64,000 nucleotides of DNA from an uncultured Bacteroides sp. (lineage in GTDB: Bacteria > Bacteroidota > Bacteroidia > Bacteroidales > Bacteroidaceae). The notes below the pieces were generated by a model, which was not told the origin of the DNA, did not search any database, and saw nothing but the letters and a program-made list of their open reading frames with translations. Where the stretch lies: positions 26,597-90,596 of the forward strand of contig CAMAFR010000002.1 of the NCBI GenBank assembly GCA_945833835.1, in the 5' to 3' direction. Both the position numbers and the translations under genes were made by a program. Below are positions 28,101 through 37,003 of the stretch, piece by piece; within the stretch, counting starts at the first letter, position 1, and every line of letters begins with the position of its first letter.

Positions 28101-28514
28101 CGCTGCCAGATGTTTGCAGGGGACGGCCCAGTCGGGGCACGAACAATCCATTTGCAAGTCCGACCATTGTCGGGGAAAAAGGTGCAGTCCTGCCTGCTCG
28201 GCCATGTGCGCCACCGATTCATCCAGTTGACGGTTGAGCAGTTTGCTCAATACAATGGGGTGACTGCCAATCAAATCCATCAGTTTTTCGATATCCTTCT
28301 CGGCAAATTGCGGTAGCTTGATTGTTTCCCGGTAGGGAGTGCGGAGGCTGCCTTGTACTTTGGCATGGATGACATTTCCCACAAAGGTGATTTGCTTGAC
28401 CCTACCATTGCGGGCATACGATGCCCCACGTGGCAGTCTGTTACTATAATCGATGTTTTTCAGTGCGCCGAGCCATTGTCTGCCCCACCAGGTTTTTCCA
28501 TATTGGGTTGCCAT
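25128..28514 (-). CDS. SWIM zinc-finger SNF2-family helicase
   Basis: Large (1128 aa) DNA translocase of the Swi2/Snf2 superfamily, probably in chromosome remodelling, repair or transcription. Order: an N-terminal region, a SWIM zinc finger with Cys-x-Cys...Cys-x-His (CSCPDWAVPCKH, about residues 125-137), a long middle region, then the two RecA-like lobes with Walker A DDMGLGKTLQ (about 683-692), VLVIDEAQNIKN as motif II, AMSGTPVENR and the C-terminal helicase motifs (VIVFTQF, GTGLNL, RAYRIGQ). It lies 37 bases after the glf gene on the same strand and may be cotranscribed. No phage, nuclease or methylase partner is adjacent, so a defence role is not supported here. Confidence 0.9.
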   Translation of the reverse strand: MATQYGKTWWGRQWLGALKNIDYSNRLPRGASYARNGRVKQITFVGNVIHAKVQGSLRTPYRETIKLPQFAEKDIEKLMDLIGSHPIVLSKLLNRQLDESVAHMAEQAGLHLFPRQWSDLQMDCSCPDWAVPCKHLAAVIYKTSMEIDNNPFLVFSLHGVDLLHELEKRGITPGTTKIVEVDGIETVYDAPFALNTEAATDVPDYTLLPGLALPLSNLLPASPAFCHDSDFRTAYQHELLYVVKTADRILAGKLQLVEAAQEPLGRHDECGTDDFCPGFYQRLLNLPTDRLPDYPYTIIAARQMVVCALQLIAHGCIVPQIFHTASAPAQRGRSKKETNRLYLIIWQPAMMDEATRYLVSHLGQQAGLLSKIITDLVHLLAHAAQKNVFGNLFFTGMEYGFSGIGETNIPGGIRSWLDRYFIQVRHQVTFHVSETDKGFRVHITVDGNTLKDIMTLPQLAGQRMEILQQLALLTDIVDGLDRYINDLGAHSMNYTLQAFTSFLLEMIPAMRLLGVQVVIPKALQQLVRPRISIRLQTKESDPGKKTYLSMMDLLSFDWRIAVGDELLTPADFASFIGHAEGLLRFKGQYVYADAETMVRLNKALSAPPKIKPSDLLQAALSGEYLGTPIELTDELREMIHQFASVDQIPLPQTLNARLRPYQERGYSWMYRNLKLGFGCIIADDMGLGKTLQVITLLLKLKEEGELEKKKALVVVPTGLLNNWQLEVARFAPQLTTALYHGPSRNLKETTCKSADLLITTYGVARSDADQLKKRKWQVLVIDEAQNIKNSGTAQSKAIHSIPAEAHIAMSGTPVENRLSEFWSIIDFTNKGYLGSQKDFAEHYARPIQNNGDKQVADRFKKVTAPFLMRRLKTDKSIISDLPDKITQNQYATLTPEQAALYQETVTRCMAVIENMEADDSQALFKRQGLILQMILALKQICNHPTQYLKDNRMDASLSGKSQMLLDRLRAIVDAQEKVIVFTQFREMGDLLVRFIREELDEIPLFYHGGCSLKQRQAMVDRFQNDHNCHIFLLSLKAAGTGLNLTAATNVIHYDLWWNPAVEAQATDRAYRIGQHQNVQVFRFITQNTFEERIDAMIQDKRHLAEMTVATGESWIGKLSNRELHDIFG

Positions 28515-28551
28515 GATTCAGAGGTATAAGGAGAGGTTGATGTCTATTGTT

Positions 28552-29676
28552 TTATTGGGTAAGGAGAGGGTGTCCGAACGCTTGCCCTGCCAGTGCCAGG
28601 GCGGCGGCGATGGTGTCGTCCATGTCGGCATAGGTGTAGTGTGCCAGTCTTCCACCGAACAACACCCGTTCTTCCCTGTCGGCCATCTGGCGGTAGGAGG
28701 CATAGATGGCCGCGTTCCTCCGGTCGTTCACCGGATAGTAAGGTTCCTTGCCTGGGGCGAAGTCGTCGGGATATTCGTAAGTGATGACGGTGGTGGGCTG
28801 CTGGCCGAACTCGAAATGTTTGTGCTCGATGATGCGCGTATAGGGCACGTTGCGCTCGGTGTAGTTCACTACGGCGTTGCCTTGGAAGTCGGGGACGGCT
28901 ATCCGCCGGTGTTCGAAGCGCAGGCTGCGGTATTCCAGCCGTCCGAAGCGGAAGTCGTAAAACTCGTCAATGCAGCCCGTGAACAGGGTTTTCCGGGCCA
29001 GGCTGTCCAACTCGCTGCGGTGGTCGAAATAGTTCACGCCCAGTCGGACCTCCACCCCTTGCAGCAAGGCGTCGGTCAACGCATTGTAGCCCTCTTCGGG
29101 GATGCCCTGATAGGGGTCGTTGAAATAGTTGTTGTCGAAGACGAAGCGGAAAGGCAGCCGTCGGATGATGAAGGCCGGCAGTTCGGTGGCTTTCCGGCCC
29201 CATTGCTTTTCGGTATAGCCTTGGATGAGGCTACGGTAAATGTCCCTGCCGCAGAGGGTCAGAGCCTGTTCTTCCAGATTGGCGGGGCAGGTGATGTGGG
29301 CATACTCCGCCCGTTGCTCCTCCAGCTTGGCCCGAGCTTCGGCAGGTGTCCGTACCCCCCAAAGCTGGTAGAACGTATTCATGTTGAACGGCAGGTTATA
29401 CAGTTTCCCCTCGAAGTAGGCCAACGGGGAGTTGGTGAAGCGGTTGAAGGTGACAAACTGTCCGGCATAGTCCCAGATGGCCTTTTGGTCGGTATGGAAG
29501 ATATGGGCCCCGTATTGGTGGACACGGATGCCGTCTGTGGTGGTGCAATGGATATTGCCTCCGGTATGTCGGCGCTTGTCAATGACCAAGCATCGTTGGC
29601 CACGCAGGGTGGCCTCGTGGGCAAATACGGCACCAAACAGTCCCGCTCCCACAATCAGATAATCGTATGGCTGCAT
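28552..29676 (-). CDS. glf: UDP-galactopyranose mutase
   Basis: FAD enzyme that converts UDP-galactopyranose to UDP-galactofuranose, the donor for galactofuranose in surface glycans; 374 aa, standard length. The N-terminal Rossmann motif is IVGAGLFGAVFA, with GGNIHC, HQYGAHIFHT, GYTEKQWGR, RLPFRF and the C-terminal LFGGRLAHYTYADMD binding the flavin. Its own promoter lies just upstream. The GT2 gene at 22437-23357 could be a user of the product. Confidence 0.95.
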   Translation of the reverse strand: MQPYDYLIVGAGLFGAVFAHEATLRGQRCLVIDKRRHTGGNIHCTTTDGIRVHQYGAHIFHTDQKAIWDYAGQFVTFNRFTNSPLAYFEGKLYNLPFNMNTFYQLWGVRTPAEARAKLEEQRAEYAHITCPANLEEQALTLCGRDIYRSLIQGYTEKQWGRKATELPAFIIRRLPFRFVFDNNYFNDPYQGIPEEGYNALTDALLQGVEVRLGVNYFDHRSELDSLARKTLFTGCIDEFYDFRFGRLEYRSLRFEHRRIAVPDFQGNAVVNYTERNVPYTRIIEHKHFEFGQQPTTVITYEYPDDFAPGKEPYYPVNDRRNAAIYASYRQMADREERVLFGGRLAHYTYADMDDTIAAALALAGQAFGHPLLTQ

Positions 29677-29686
29677 GTTTTTTCTA

Positions 29687-29717
29687 CAAAGCTATGGAAA
29701 GAATTCTATTTGTCCAA
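29687..29717 (-). promoter_or_regulatory. Promoter of glf
   Basis: On the minus strand TAGCTTTG (complement of 29687-29694) with TTG (complement of 29715-29717) 20 bases upstream, only about a dozen bases before the start codon. It is back-to-back with the pdxB promoter. Confidence 0.6.
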
Positions 29718-29772
29718 TGATCTTTCCTGAAAAAAGCATCCGTACCGTTCCCCGTATTCCGTATTTCTTGTG

Positions 29773-29780
29773 TATTTTTG
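29773..29780 (+). promoter_or_regulatory. Promoter -7 box of pdxB
   Basis: TATTTTTG, 24 bases before the ATG. No clear -33 element. Confidence 0.5.
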
Positions 29781-29804
29781 CGGTAGAAAACCTTTATTTG
29801 GCGC

Positions 29805-30815
29805 ATGAAAGTAATTATAGACAATAAGATTCCCTATCTGGAAGGGGTGCTTGAGGCGGTCGGGATAGAAGCGGTCTTCCTGCCTGGCCGGGAGTTCACG
29901 CCGGCGGTGGTAAAGGATGCCGATGCGTTGCTGGTGCGTACCCGCACCCGTTGTGACCGTCGGCTGCTCGAAGGCAGCCGTGTCCGGTTTATCGGTACCG
30001 CCACCATAGGGTATGATCATATCGATACGGCCTATTGTGCGGAGACCGGCATTGCATGGTGCAACTGTCCCGGTTGCAATGCCGGGGCCGTGGAGCAGTA
30101 TGTACACGCTGTCCTGCTGTTGTTGCAGCAGGAGAAAGGCATCTCGTTGGCAGGTACCTGTCTGGGCGTGATAGGCGTGGGCCATGTAGGCAGCCGGATA
30201 TGCCGGTTGGGAGAACGGTTAGGGATGCGCGTGCTGCAGAACGATCCGCCCCGTGCCGACAGGGGAGAGGAAGGCTTTGCCGATCTTGCCGTGCTGGCGC
30301 GTGAGTGCGACATCCTGTCCTTCCATACGCCGTTGTTGACCGATGGGCCTTACCGCACCTTTCATCTGGCAGATGCCGCCTTCTTCCACTCGTTGGCCCG
30401 ACGGCCTTACGTCATCAACACTTCCAGAGGGGAGGTGATGGCGACCGATGCCTTGTTGGAGGCTCTCGACGGCGGCCAGGTGGCCGGGGCTGTGCTCGAT
30501 GTATGGGAGAACGAGCCCGACATCGACCTGCGGCTGCTGGACCGGGTGTTCATCGGGACACCCCATATCGCCGGCTATTCTGCCGATGGCAAGGCGAACG
30601 CTACCCGTATGGTGCTCGAAGCGTTCAGCCGTTTCTTTGGGATAGACGTGCCTTTCCAGGCCGACCTGCCTGCCTTGCCCGAAGCCGTGACGGCCACCGA
30701 TCCGGTGACCCGCCAATTGCAGGCCTACAATCCCCATCGGGATTGCGAGGCGTTGCGGGCTTGTCCGGCACTTTTCGAGCAGTTGCGGGGCGACTATCCG
30801 CTGCGCAGGGAATGA
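29805..30815 (+). CDS. pdxB: Erythronate-4-phosphate dehydrogenase
   Basis: NAD-dependent D-2-hydroxyacid dehydrogenase of pyridoxal-phosphate synthesis (DXP-dependent route), 336 aa. N-terminal KVIIDNKIPYLEG and VRTRTRCDRRLLEGS match PdxB. The NAD-binding motif GVIGVGHVGSRICR, catalytic NTSRGEVM and GTPHIAGYSADGKANAT with the catalytic His are intact. It is somewhat shorter than the enterobacterial enzyme (about 380 aa) because the C-terminal dimerisation region is reduced. It appears to be a single-gene unit. Confidence 0.9.
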   Translation: MKVIIDNKIPYLEGVLEAVGIEAVFLPGREFTPAVVKDADALLVRTRTRCDRRLLEGSRVRFIGTATIGYDHIDTAYCAETGIAWCNCPGCNAGAVEQYVHAVLLLLQQEKGISLAGTCLGVIGVGHVGSRICRLGERLGMRVLQNDPPRADRGEEGFADLAVLARECDILSFHTPLLTDGPYRTFHLADAAFFHSLARRPYVINTSRGEVMATDALLEALDGGQVAGAVLDVWENEPDIDLRLLDRVFIGTPHIAGYSADGKANATRMVLEAFSRFFGIDVPFQADLPALPEAVTATDPVTRQLQAYNPHRDCEALRACPALFEQLRGDYPLRRE

Positions 30816-30917
30816 GGAGAAGCAGGCGTAGCACTGTATAAAAAGGACATAAAAAGCCCCTCAGATGCACAGATTTTATAAAAATGTGCAAAGATTTTGC
30901 ATTTATTTGCCTGAATA

Positions 30918-30949
30918 TTTGTTTAAGAGCAGAAATATTTATTCCTTTG
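30918..30949 (+). promoter_or_regulatory. Promoter of the acpP-fabF-rnc operon
   Basis: TTTG at 30918-30921 and TTCCTTTG at 30942-30949 are 20 bases apart; the -7 box differs from TAnnTTTG at its second base. Confidence 0.5.
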
Positions 30950-31002
30950 CACCGGAAAAATCAACAAATTGAATTTATTTATAAACTAAAAATTTGAAAA
31001 TT

Positions 31003-31239
31003 ATGTCTGAAATCGCATCAAAAGTACAGAAGATCATCGTTGATAAATTGGGTGTTGAAGAATCAGAAGTAACTCCGGCAGCTAGCTTTACTAACGACCT
31101 GGGTGCAGATTCTTTGGATACAGTTGAACTGATCATGGAATTCGAAAAGGAATTCGGTATTTCTATCCCCGATGATCAGGCAGAAAAGATCCAGACGGTA
31201 GGTGACGCTATTGCTTACATCGAAGCTAACGGTAAATAA
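31003..31239 (+). CDS. acpP: Acyl carrier protein
   Basis: 78 aa acidic carrier of fatty acid synthesis. The 4'-phosphopantetheine attachment serine is Ser37 in [12 protein letters not shown]. The ATG at 31003 is chosen over an in-frame TTG nine bases earlier because MSEIASKVQ is the family N-terminus. It is followed 15 bases later by fabF. The codons are those of a highly expressed gene. Confidence 0.97.
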   Translation: MSEIASKVQKIIVDKLGVEESEVTPAASFTNDLGADSLDTVELIMEFEKEFGISIPDDQAEKIQTVGDAIAYIEANGK

Positions 31240-31254
31240 TCCTGCCCGTCAGTT

Positions 31255-32520
31255 ATGGAGTTAAAAAGAGTTGTAGTAACAGGTCTTGGTGCGCTGACCC
31301 CGGTAGGTAATACGGTTCCTGAATTCTGGACCAACCTTATCAACGGAGTAAGCGGGGCAGGACCTATTACTCATTTCGATGCGTCTAAATTCAAGACTCA
31401 GTTTGCCTGTGAGGTCAAGAATTTCAAGGTGACCGATTTCATTGATCGGAAGGAAGCCCGCAAGATGGACCTCTATACCCAATATGCCATGGTGGCTGCC
31501 CACGAGGCAGTGACCGATGCCGGCATCAATCTTGAGACGGAAGACCTGAACCGCGTAGGTGTGATTCTGGGCGTGGGTATCGGCGGTATCCATACGTTCG
31601 AGGAAGAAGTGGCAGGCTATGAGCAGACAAAGGATACTATCGGCCCGAAGTTCAATCCGTTCTTCATTCCGAAGATGATTGCCGATATCGCTTCTGGCCA
31701 GATTTCCATTAAATATGGTTTCCATGGCCCGAACTTCACGACCACTTCGGCATGCGCCTCTTCCTCCAATGCCATTTGCGATGCATTCAATTATATCCGT
31801 CTGGGCAAGGCGAATATGATTCTGACCGGTGGTGCCGAGGCTGCCATCTTCCCCGCAGGGGTGGGAGGCTTCAACGCCATGCACGCGCTCTCTACCCGCA
31901 ATGATGACCCGACGCGTGCCTCACGTCCCTTCAGTGCCAGCCGTGACGGCTTTATCATGGGCGAAGGTGCCGGATGCCTTATATTGGAAGAGCTGGAACA
32001 CGCCAAGGCACGTGGTGCCAAGATTTACGCCGAGCTGGCCGGAACAGGTGCTTCGGCCGATGCCTATCATCTGACGGCTTCTCATCCCGACGGACTGGGT
32101 GCGAAACTGGTCATGAGCAGCGCGCTCGAAGATGCGGGAATGCAGCCCGAAGACATCGACTATATCAATGTACACGGTACTTCTACACCGGTGGGCGACG
32201 TTTCGGAAGTCAAGGCCATCAAGGAGCTGTTCGGCGACTATGCTTACCAACTGAACATCAGTTCCACCAAGTCTATGACCGGACACCTGCTGGGTGCCAC
32301 AGGTGCTGTCGAGGCGATTGCCTGCACCTTGTCTGTCTTGAACGACATTGTCCCCCCTACCATCAACCACGAAGAGGGCGATGAGGATGAGAATATTGAC
32401 TACAAGCTCAATTTCACGTTCAACAAGGCACAGCAGCGCCCCGTGCGTGCCGCTCTGAGCAACACGTTCGGTTTCGGCGGACACAATGCATGTGTAATCG
32501 TTAAAAAATACACTGAATAA
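31255..32520 (+). CDS. fabF: 3-oxoacyl-[acyl-carrier-protein] synthase II
   Basis: Condensing enzyme that elongates acyl-ACP with malonyl-ACP, 421 aa, thiolase fold. The active-site cysteine is in TTSACASSSNA (about residue 167), and the catalytic histidines are in NVHGTSTPVGD and KSMTGHLLGATGA. It lies between acpP and rnc, a common arrangement. Confidence 0.97.
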   Translation: MELKRVVVTGLGALTPVGNTVPEFWTNLINGVSGAGPITHFDASKFKTQFACEVKNFKVTDFIDRKEARKMDLYTQYAMVAAHEAVTDAGINLETEDLNRVGVILGVGIGGIHTFEEEVAGYEQTKDTIGPKFNPFFIPKMIADIASGQISIKYGFHGPNFTTTSACASSSNAICDAFNYIRLGKANMILTGGAEAAIFPAGVGGFNAMHALSTRNDDPTRASRPFSASRDGFIMGEGAGCLILEELEHAKARGAKIYAELAGTGASADAYHLTASHPDGLGAKLVMSSALEDAGMQPEDIDYINVHGTSTPVGDVSEVKAIKELFGDYAYQLNISSTKSMTGHLLGATGAVEAIACTLSVLNDIVPPTINHEEGDEDENIDYKLNFTFNKAQQRPVRAALSNTFGFGGHNACVIVKKYTE

Positions 32521-32524
32521 AATT

Positions 32525-33493
32525 GTGTTGACCAATATAATAGATAGGATAAGACTTCTTTTCCGAAAGGACAAGGAGCCTTATCTTTGTTTTTACAGGA
32601 TATTGGGCTTCTATCCGCGCAATATCGAGCTGTACCAGCAGGCACTGTTGCACAAGTCCTCGTCTGTGAAGTCGGGCAAAGGCCGTCTGCTCAACAACGA
32701 GCGGCTGGAGTTTCTGGGCGATGCCGTGCTGGATGCCGTTGTGGCGGACATCGTGTATCAGAAGTTCGAAGGCAAACGCGAGGGATTCCTCACCAACACC
32801 CGTTCGAAAATCGTGCAGCGTGAAACGCTCAATCAGGTAGCGGTCAAGATAGGGCTCGACAAGCTCATCAAGTACACCACCCGGCAGTCATCACACAACA
32901 GCTATATGTGCGGCAATGCTTTCGAGGCGTTGGTGGGAGCCATCTATCTGGACCGCGGCTACGAGGCCTGCAAGCGGTTTATGGAGGAACGCATCATCCG
33001 CCCTTACCTGAATTTGGATACCGTATCTCGCAAAGAGGTCAATTTCAAGTCAAAGCTGATTGAGTGGAGCCAGAAGAACAAGTTTGAGGTGGTGTTCGAC
33101 ATGATAGGCGAGTTGCAGGACGAAGACCAGAACCCGATGTTTGAGACGCTGGTCAAGGTGGAGGGCATCGCCGCCGGACGTGGCAAAGGCTATTCCAAGA
33201 AAGAGTCACAGCAGGAAGCGGCACAACGCACATTGAAGCAGATCAAAGAGGATCCTGCGTTTATAGAGGCGGTTGTAGCCGCAAAGTCCCGACAGGAGCA
33301 GGCCGAAGAAACGGCATCCGAACCACCTGCCTCCCCTTTCTCCTTGCAGGCAGTGAAGCAGCAGGAGTTGCGCGGGGATGAGTCGGGCCTCTCCTCCGTG
33401 GCGGGGACGTCGGCTCAAACCGACAGATTCGATGATGTAGAGCGCATCATCGCCCAGGCAGAAGAGGCTGCTTTTTCCCAGGAAGCAGAATAA
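32525..33493 (+). CDS. rnc: Ribonuclease III with a C-terminal extension
   Basis: Double-strand-specific endoribonuclease for rRNA and mRNA processing, 322 aa. The signature NERLEFLGDAVLDAVV begins near residue 57, with GNAFEALVGAIYLDRGY carrying the second acidic cluster, and a dsRNA-binding domain ending at KKESQQEAAQRTLKQI (about 225-240). About 80 further residues rich in Glu, Ala, Ser and Gln have no domain I recognise. The start is GTG four bases after the fabF stop; a TTG directly follows and could serve instead. Confidence 0.93.
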   Translation: MLTNIIDRIRLLFRKDKEPYLCFYRILGFYPRNIELYQQALLHKSSSVKSGKGRLLNNERLEFLGDAVLDAVVADIVYQKFEGKREGFLTNTRSKIVQRETLNQVAVKIGLDKLIKYTTRQSSHNSYMCGNAFEALVGAIYLDRGYEACKRFMEERIIRPYLNLDTVSRKEVNFKSKLIEWSQKNKFEVVFDMIGELQDEDQNPMFETLVKVEGIAAGRGKGYSKKESQQEAAQRTLKQIKEDPAFIEAVVAAKSRQEQAEETASEPPASPFSLQAVKQQELRGDESGLSSVAGTSAQTDRFDDVERIIAQAEEAAFSQEAE

Positions 33494-33504
33494 CCACAGG
33501 GAAC

Positions 33505-33572
33505 AAAAAGACACCAGGAGGGTGTGTCAGAACAAAAATCCAACAACTGACACACCCTCTTGGTGTCTTTTT
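33505..33572 (+). terminator. Long terminator hairpin after rnc
   Basis: A 26-bp stem (33505-33530 with 33547-33572, one G-U) and a 16-base loop. The arms begin with AAAAAG and end with CTTTTT, so it could act in both directions. Confidence 0.8.
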
Positions 33573-33769
33573 GTATGGCCCTTTGAAGTGCTCATACAGA
33601 CCGTATCACCGACAAATTCAAATAGTTTATTAACCCTTATAGGGGATGTTTTACCTTTCGATGAGTAAAATTCTGCCTTATCTATCTATCAATAAGTCCA
33701 TTTTATATAGGTAATTGCAACGAATTGAAAAATATTTCTATGGATATATTTATTTTATTTTGAGTTTTC
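33573..33769. other. A+T-rich gap with no recognised feature
   Basis: Part of the 368-base gap between rnc and the SusC gene. No RNA gene, sigma/anti-sigma gene or repeat seen. Confidence 0.4.
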
Positions 33770-33800
33770 TTGCAGAATAATAGCAAAAAGTCTACTTTTG
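33770..33800 (+). promoter_or_regulatory. Promoter of the SusC/SusD operon
   Basis: TTG at 33770-33772 and TACTTTTG at 33793-33800, 20 bases apart, followed by a 60-base leader. Confidence 0.65.
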
Positions 33801-33861
33801 CGGCAAAATAACAATTAAACGAGAATTAAGATTTGGTAGTTTTTATTAAAAGGTTGTTTTT

Positions 33862-36800
33862 ATGAGAAAAAGCTTAGCACTACTATGTTGCTTGTGGCTC
33901 AGCATTACGCTGGCCTTAGCGCAGACATCCGTCAAGGGTGTAGTCATTGACGAAGCCGGCGACCCCATCATCGGGGCATCCGTGCTGGTGGTGGGTACCA
34001 ACACCGGAGCGATTACCGACATTGAAGGCCGGTTTTCGCTGAATGTTCCTGCCAGTTCGAAGCAAATCAAAGTGTCGTTTGTGGGCATGGTGTCACAGAC
34101 GTTGCCGGTCAAGTCGGACATGAAAATCACCATGAAGTCAGAAAGCCAGAACTTGGATGAAGTGGTGGTCGTTGCCTATGGTACGGCATCTACCCGTAAC
34201 CTGACCGGTGCCATTTCGTCGGTGAAAGGGGAGGCCATCAAGAACATCCCCGGTCCTTCGGTCGACGGAATGTTGCAGGGACGTGCGTCGGGTGTGATGA
34301 TTTCCACCACCGGTTCGTCGGTAGGTGCCGCTCCGGTCATCAACGTGCGCGGTGTGTCCTCCATCTCCAACAGCACCACTCCGCTGTATGTGGTGGACGG
34401 TATGATTGTCTCAATGGACGCCACTTCGGGTACTACCCAGCAGAACCCGTTGGCAGATATCAATTCGGCCGACATCCGTTCCATCGAAATTCTGAAGGAT
34501 GCCGCCGCCACCGCCCTGTTCGGTTCGCGTGCCGCCAACGGTGTCATCATGATTACCACACATTCCGGCCAGAAAGGTAAGGTCAAGGTTTCGTATAGTG
34601 GCAGCTACACCCTGTCTACACCGACCGGTATGGTCGACATGATGGATGCCAACCAGTATGTGGAGTTCAAGAACATGGCCATTGCCAACTCGGCTTCCCG
34701 CCAGAGCGATGCCGGCTATGCCGCCAAATACCAGTATGGCCTGATGCAGGATTCCAACGGAAACACCGTCAACACGGTATGGAAGGATCTGCTTTTCCAG
34801 ACAGGAGCTATCAATACCCACGACATCAATGTGTCGGGCGGTACGGACAATGTCAGCTATTACATCAGTACCGGCATCATGGACCAGGACGGTATCACCG
34901 TGGGCGATGAGTTCAAGCGGTATTCGTTCAAGGCCAACACCACCTTCAAGTTCAACGACTGGCTGAAGGGTGGCTTCAACGGCAACTTCACCAATACCCA
35001 GCAGAAGAACGTCGACGTAGGTTTCGGTGATGGCGCCTACTCCATCAACGGTTTCTCCCGTATGGCCGCCATCCTGCCGCCGAACGTGCCTGCCTATAAC
35101 GAAGACGGTACGCCGAATGTGAATGGTAAATACCTGGGTTCGGGCAACAACAAAATCAAGTGTACGTACTACAACCCCATGTCGTACATTGACGACCAGG
35201 CCAGCCGCATGGAGAACAACCGTGTCATTGCCAGCGGTTTTCTGGAAGCCACTCCGCTGAAAGGGCTGTCCATCAAGTCACAGTATGGTGTCGACTGGTT
35301 CTTCAACGACGCCACCCAGCTGTATGCACCGCAGGGCGATGGTTACAGTAACGGTGGTAATATCTATGCGTATCATACCACCCGCAAGACCTGGACTTGG
35401 ACCAATACGGCCAACTATCATTTCACGCTGGCCGATAAGCACAACTTCGGCGCTACCATTGGTATGGAGGCACAGAAGATGCAGTATAGAAGAAGGTATT
35501 ATTATGGTACCACATTGGCCGACTCGGAAATCGTCAACGAGGAAGCTCCGTTCCTGACGTATGCCGGAAGCGCCACAGCCAATGCGCATAACGAGCGTTC
35601 CATGGTGTCTTATCTGGGTCGCTTGTCCTATAACTACAAGTACCGTTACTACCTGGAAGGCAGTTTCCGTCGCGACGGTCTTTCTTCATTGGGCACCAAG
35701 TGGGGTAACTTCTGGGGCGTGTCCGCTTCCTGGCGTATCTCTGACGAGGCTTTCTTCACTCCGCTGAAGACCGTCTTCTCTGACCTCCGTCTCAAGGCCA
35801 GCTACGGTATCGTGGGCAATACCAACGTGTCCACCTATGCCGCCATCTCTACTTACAATGCCGCTTATTACAACGGGAATGCCGCTTACTATCTCGGTAA
35901 GATTGCCGACGCTCAGCTGGGCTGGGAACAGACTGCCAAGACGGATATTGGTCTGACAGGTACCATTGCCGACCGTTGGAACTTCGAGGTGACCTACTTC
36001 AACTCCCGTTCGAAAGACTTGATTCTGGATTCCGCACAGTCTTATTCTACCGGTATCCCCGATGCACAGATCACCACCAACTTGGGTAAGGCCAAGAACG
36101 AGGGCTTCGAATTCTCGCTGGGCGGTACCGTCATCAACAAGAAGAATTTCTCTTGGGACACCAATTTCAACTTTACCTTTGTGAAGAACAAGGTGCTCCA
36201 ACTGGAGAGTGACCTGGTGGAAAGCGGTACGGCTGCCGCCAACATCACGGTGGAAGGCAAGTCGATGGCACAGCTGTACGTCTATCCCACTGCCGGTATT
36301 GACAGCAAGACCGGTCGCCGTGTAGTGCTGTTGGACGATGCCAACGGCAATCCTACCCGCGAGGCTCTGTTGGTCTACTCTTATGGTTTCGGCGGTGCAC
36401 AGGTGTTCGACCGTACGACGGGTGAGAAACTCGACATCAACGACTGGAAATCACACATCATGGGAGGTACGAAACCTACCTACTACGGCGGTTGGACCAA
36501 CACCTTCCGTTACAAGGGTTGGGACGCCACCTTGTTCCTCCAGTTCTCGGGTGGCAACAAGATTTACAACGGTATGAAGGCCACCATGTCCGACAACCGT
36601 TTCTGGAACAACTCGAAGGATATGTACAAGCACGCATGGCGGGCCGAAGGCGACAACGCCATCTATGCCAAGCCGGAGCTGAACGACAACTACTCCAACG
36701 GTTCGGCCAACCCCATCAGCGACTGGATTGAAAACGGTGACTACCTCCGTCTGAAGAACCTCACCATCGGCTACTCGTTCAATACCAAGGCATGGCCGCA

Positions 36801-36987
36801 GAAGATAGGTATCTCGCAGCTGCGCCTCTACGCATCGGCCACCAATCTGTTCTGCATCACGGGCTACACCGGTATGGACCCCGAAATCAATTCACGTGCC
36901 GATATCGCCAATACCGCTTCGGGTATCGACAAGAATACGACCCCGCTGACCAAAACGTTTACATTCGGTCTTAACTTGACTTTCTAA
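33862..36987 (+). CDS. SusC/RagA-family TonB-dependent outer-membrane transporter
   Basis: 1041 aa. Signal peptide (about 20 residues), a carboxypeptidase-regulatory-like domain (TSVKGVVIDEAGDPIIGASV, residues about 22-105), the short LDEVVVVAYG segment before the plug, the plug domain (SVDGMLQGRASGV, INVRGVSS, PLYVVDGM) and a 22-strand barrel ending in FTFGLNLTF. It carries a ligand captured by the partner lipoprotein across the outer membrane using TonB energy. No N-terminal STN domain and no neighbouring sigma/anti-sigma genes, so the trans-envelope signalling mode is unlikely. No glycosidase lies in the same run, so the ligand cannot be inferred. Confidence 0.93.
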   Translation: MRKSLALLCCLWLSITLALAQTSVKGVVIDEAGDPIIGASVLVVGTNTGAITDIEGRFSLNVPASSKQIKVSFVGMVSQTLPVKSDMKITMKSESQNLDEVVVVAYGTASTRNLTGAISSVKGEAIKNIPGPSVDGMLQGRASGVMISTTGSSVGAAPVINVRGVSSISNSTTPLYVVDGMIVSMDATSGTTQQNPLADINSADIRSIEILKDAAATALFGSRAANGVIMITTHSGQKGKVKVSYSGSYTLSTPTGMVDMMDANQYVEFKNMAIANSASRQSDAGYAAKYQYGLMQDSNGNTVNTVWKDLLFQTGAINTHDINVSGGTDNVSYYISTGIMDQDGITVGDEFKRYSFKANTTFKFNDWLKGGFNGNFTNTQQKNVDVGFGDGAYSINGFSRMAAILPPNVPAYNEDGTPNVNGKYLGSGNNKIKCTYYNPMSYIDDQASRMENNRVIASGFLEATPLKGLSIKSQYGVDWFFNDATQLYAPQGDGYSNGGNIYAYHTTRKTWTWTNTANYHFTLADKHNFGATIGMEAQKMQYRRRYYYGTTLADSEIVNEEAPFLTYAGSATANAHNERSMVSYLGRLSYNYKYRYYLEGSFRRDGLSSLGTKWGNFWGVSASWRISDEAFFTPLKTVFSDLRLKASYGIVGNTNVSTYAAISTYNAAYYNGNAAYYLGKIADAQLGWEQTAKTDIGLTGTIADRWNFEVTYFNSRSKDLILDSAQSYSTGIPDAQITTNLGKAKNEGFEFSLGGTVINKKNFSWDTNFNFTFVKNKVLQLESDLVESGTAAANITVEGKSMAQLYVYPTAGIDSKTGRRVVLLDDANGNPTREALLVYSYGFGGAQVFDRTTGEKLDINDWKSHIMGGTKPTYYGGWTNTFRYKGWDATLFLQFSGGNKIYNGMKATMSDNRFWNNSKDMYKHAWRAEGDNAIYAKPELNDNYSNGSANPISDWIENGDYLRLKNLTIGYSFNTKAWPQKIGISQLRLYASATNLFCITGYTGMDPEINSRADIANTASGIDKNTTPLTKTFTFGLNLTF

Positions 36988-37003
36988 ATCCTACAAAAAC
37001 GAG

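Noticed and set aside
25128..28514. SNF2 helicase as part of a DISARM-like or other defence system
   Set aside because: No methylase, nuclease, PLD or other partner gene is adjacent; neighbours are glf and glycan genes. SWIM/SNF2 helicases are ordinary chromosomal genes in this group.
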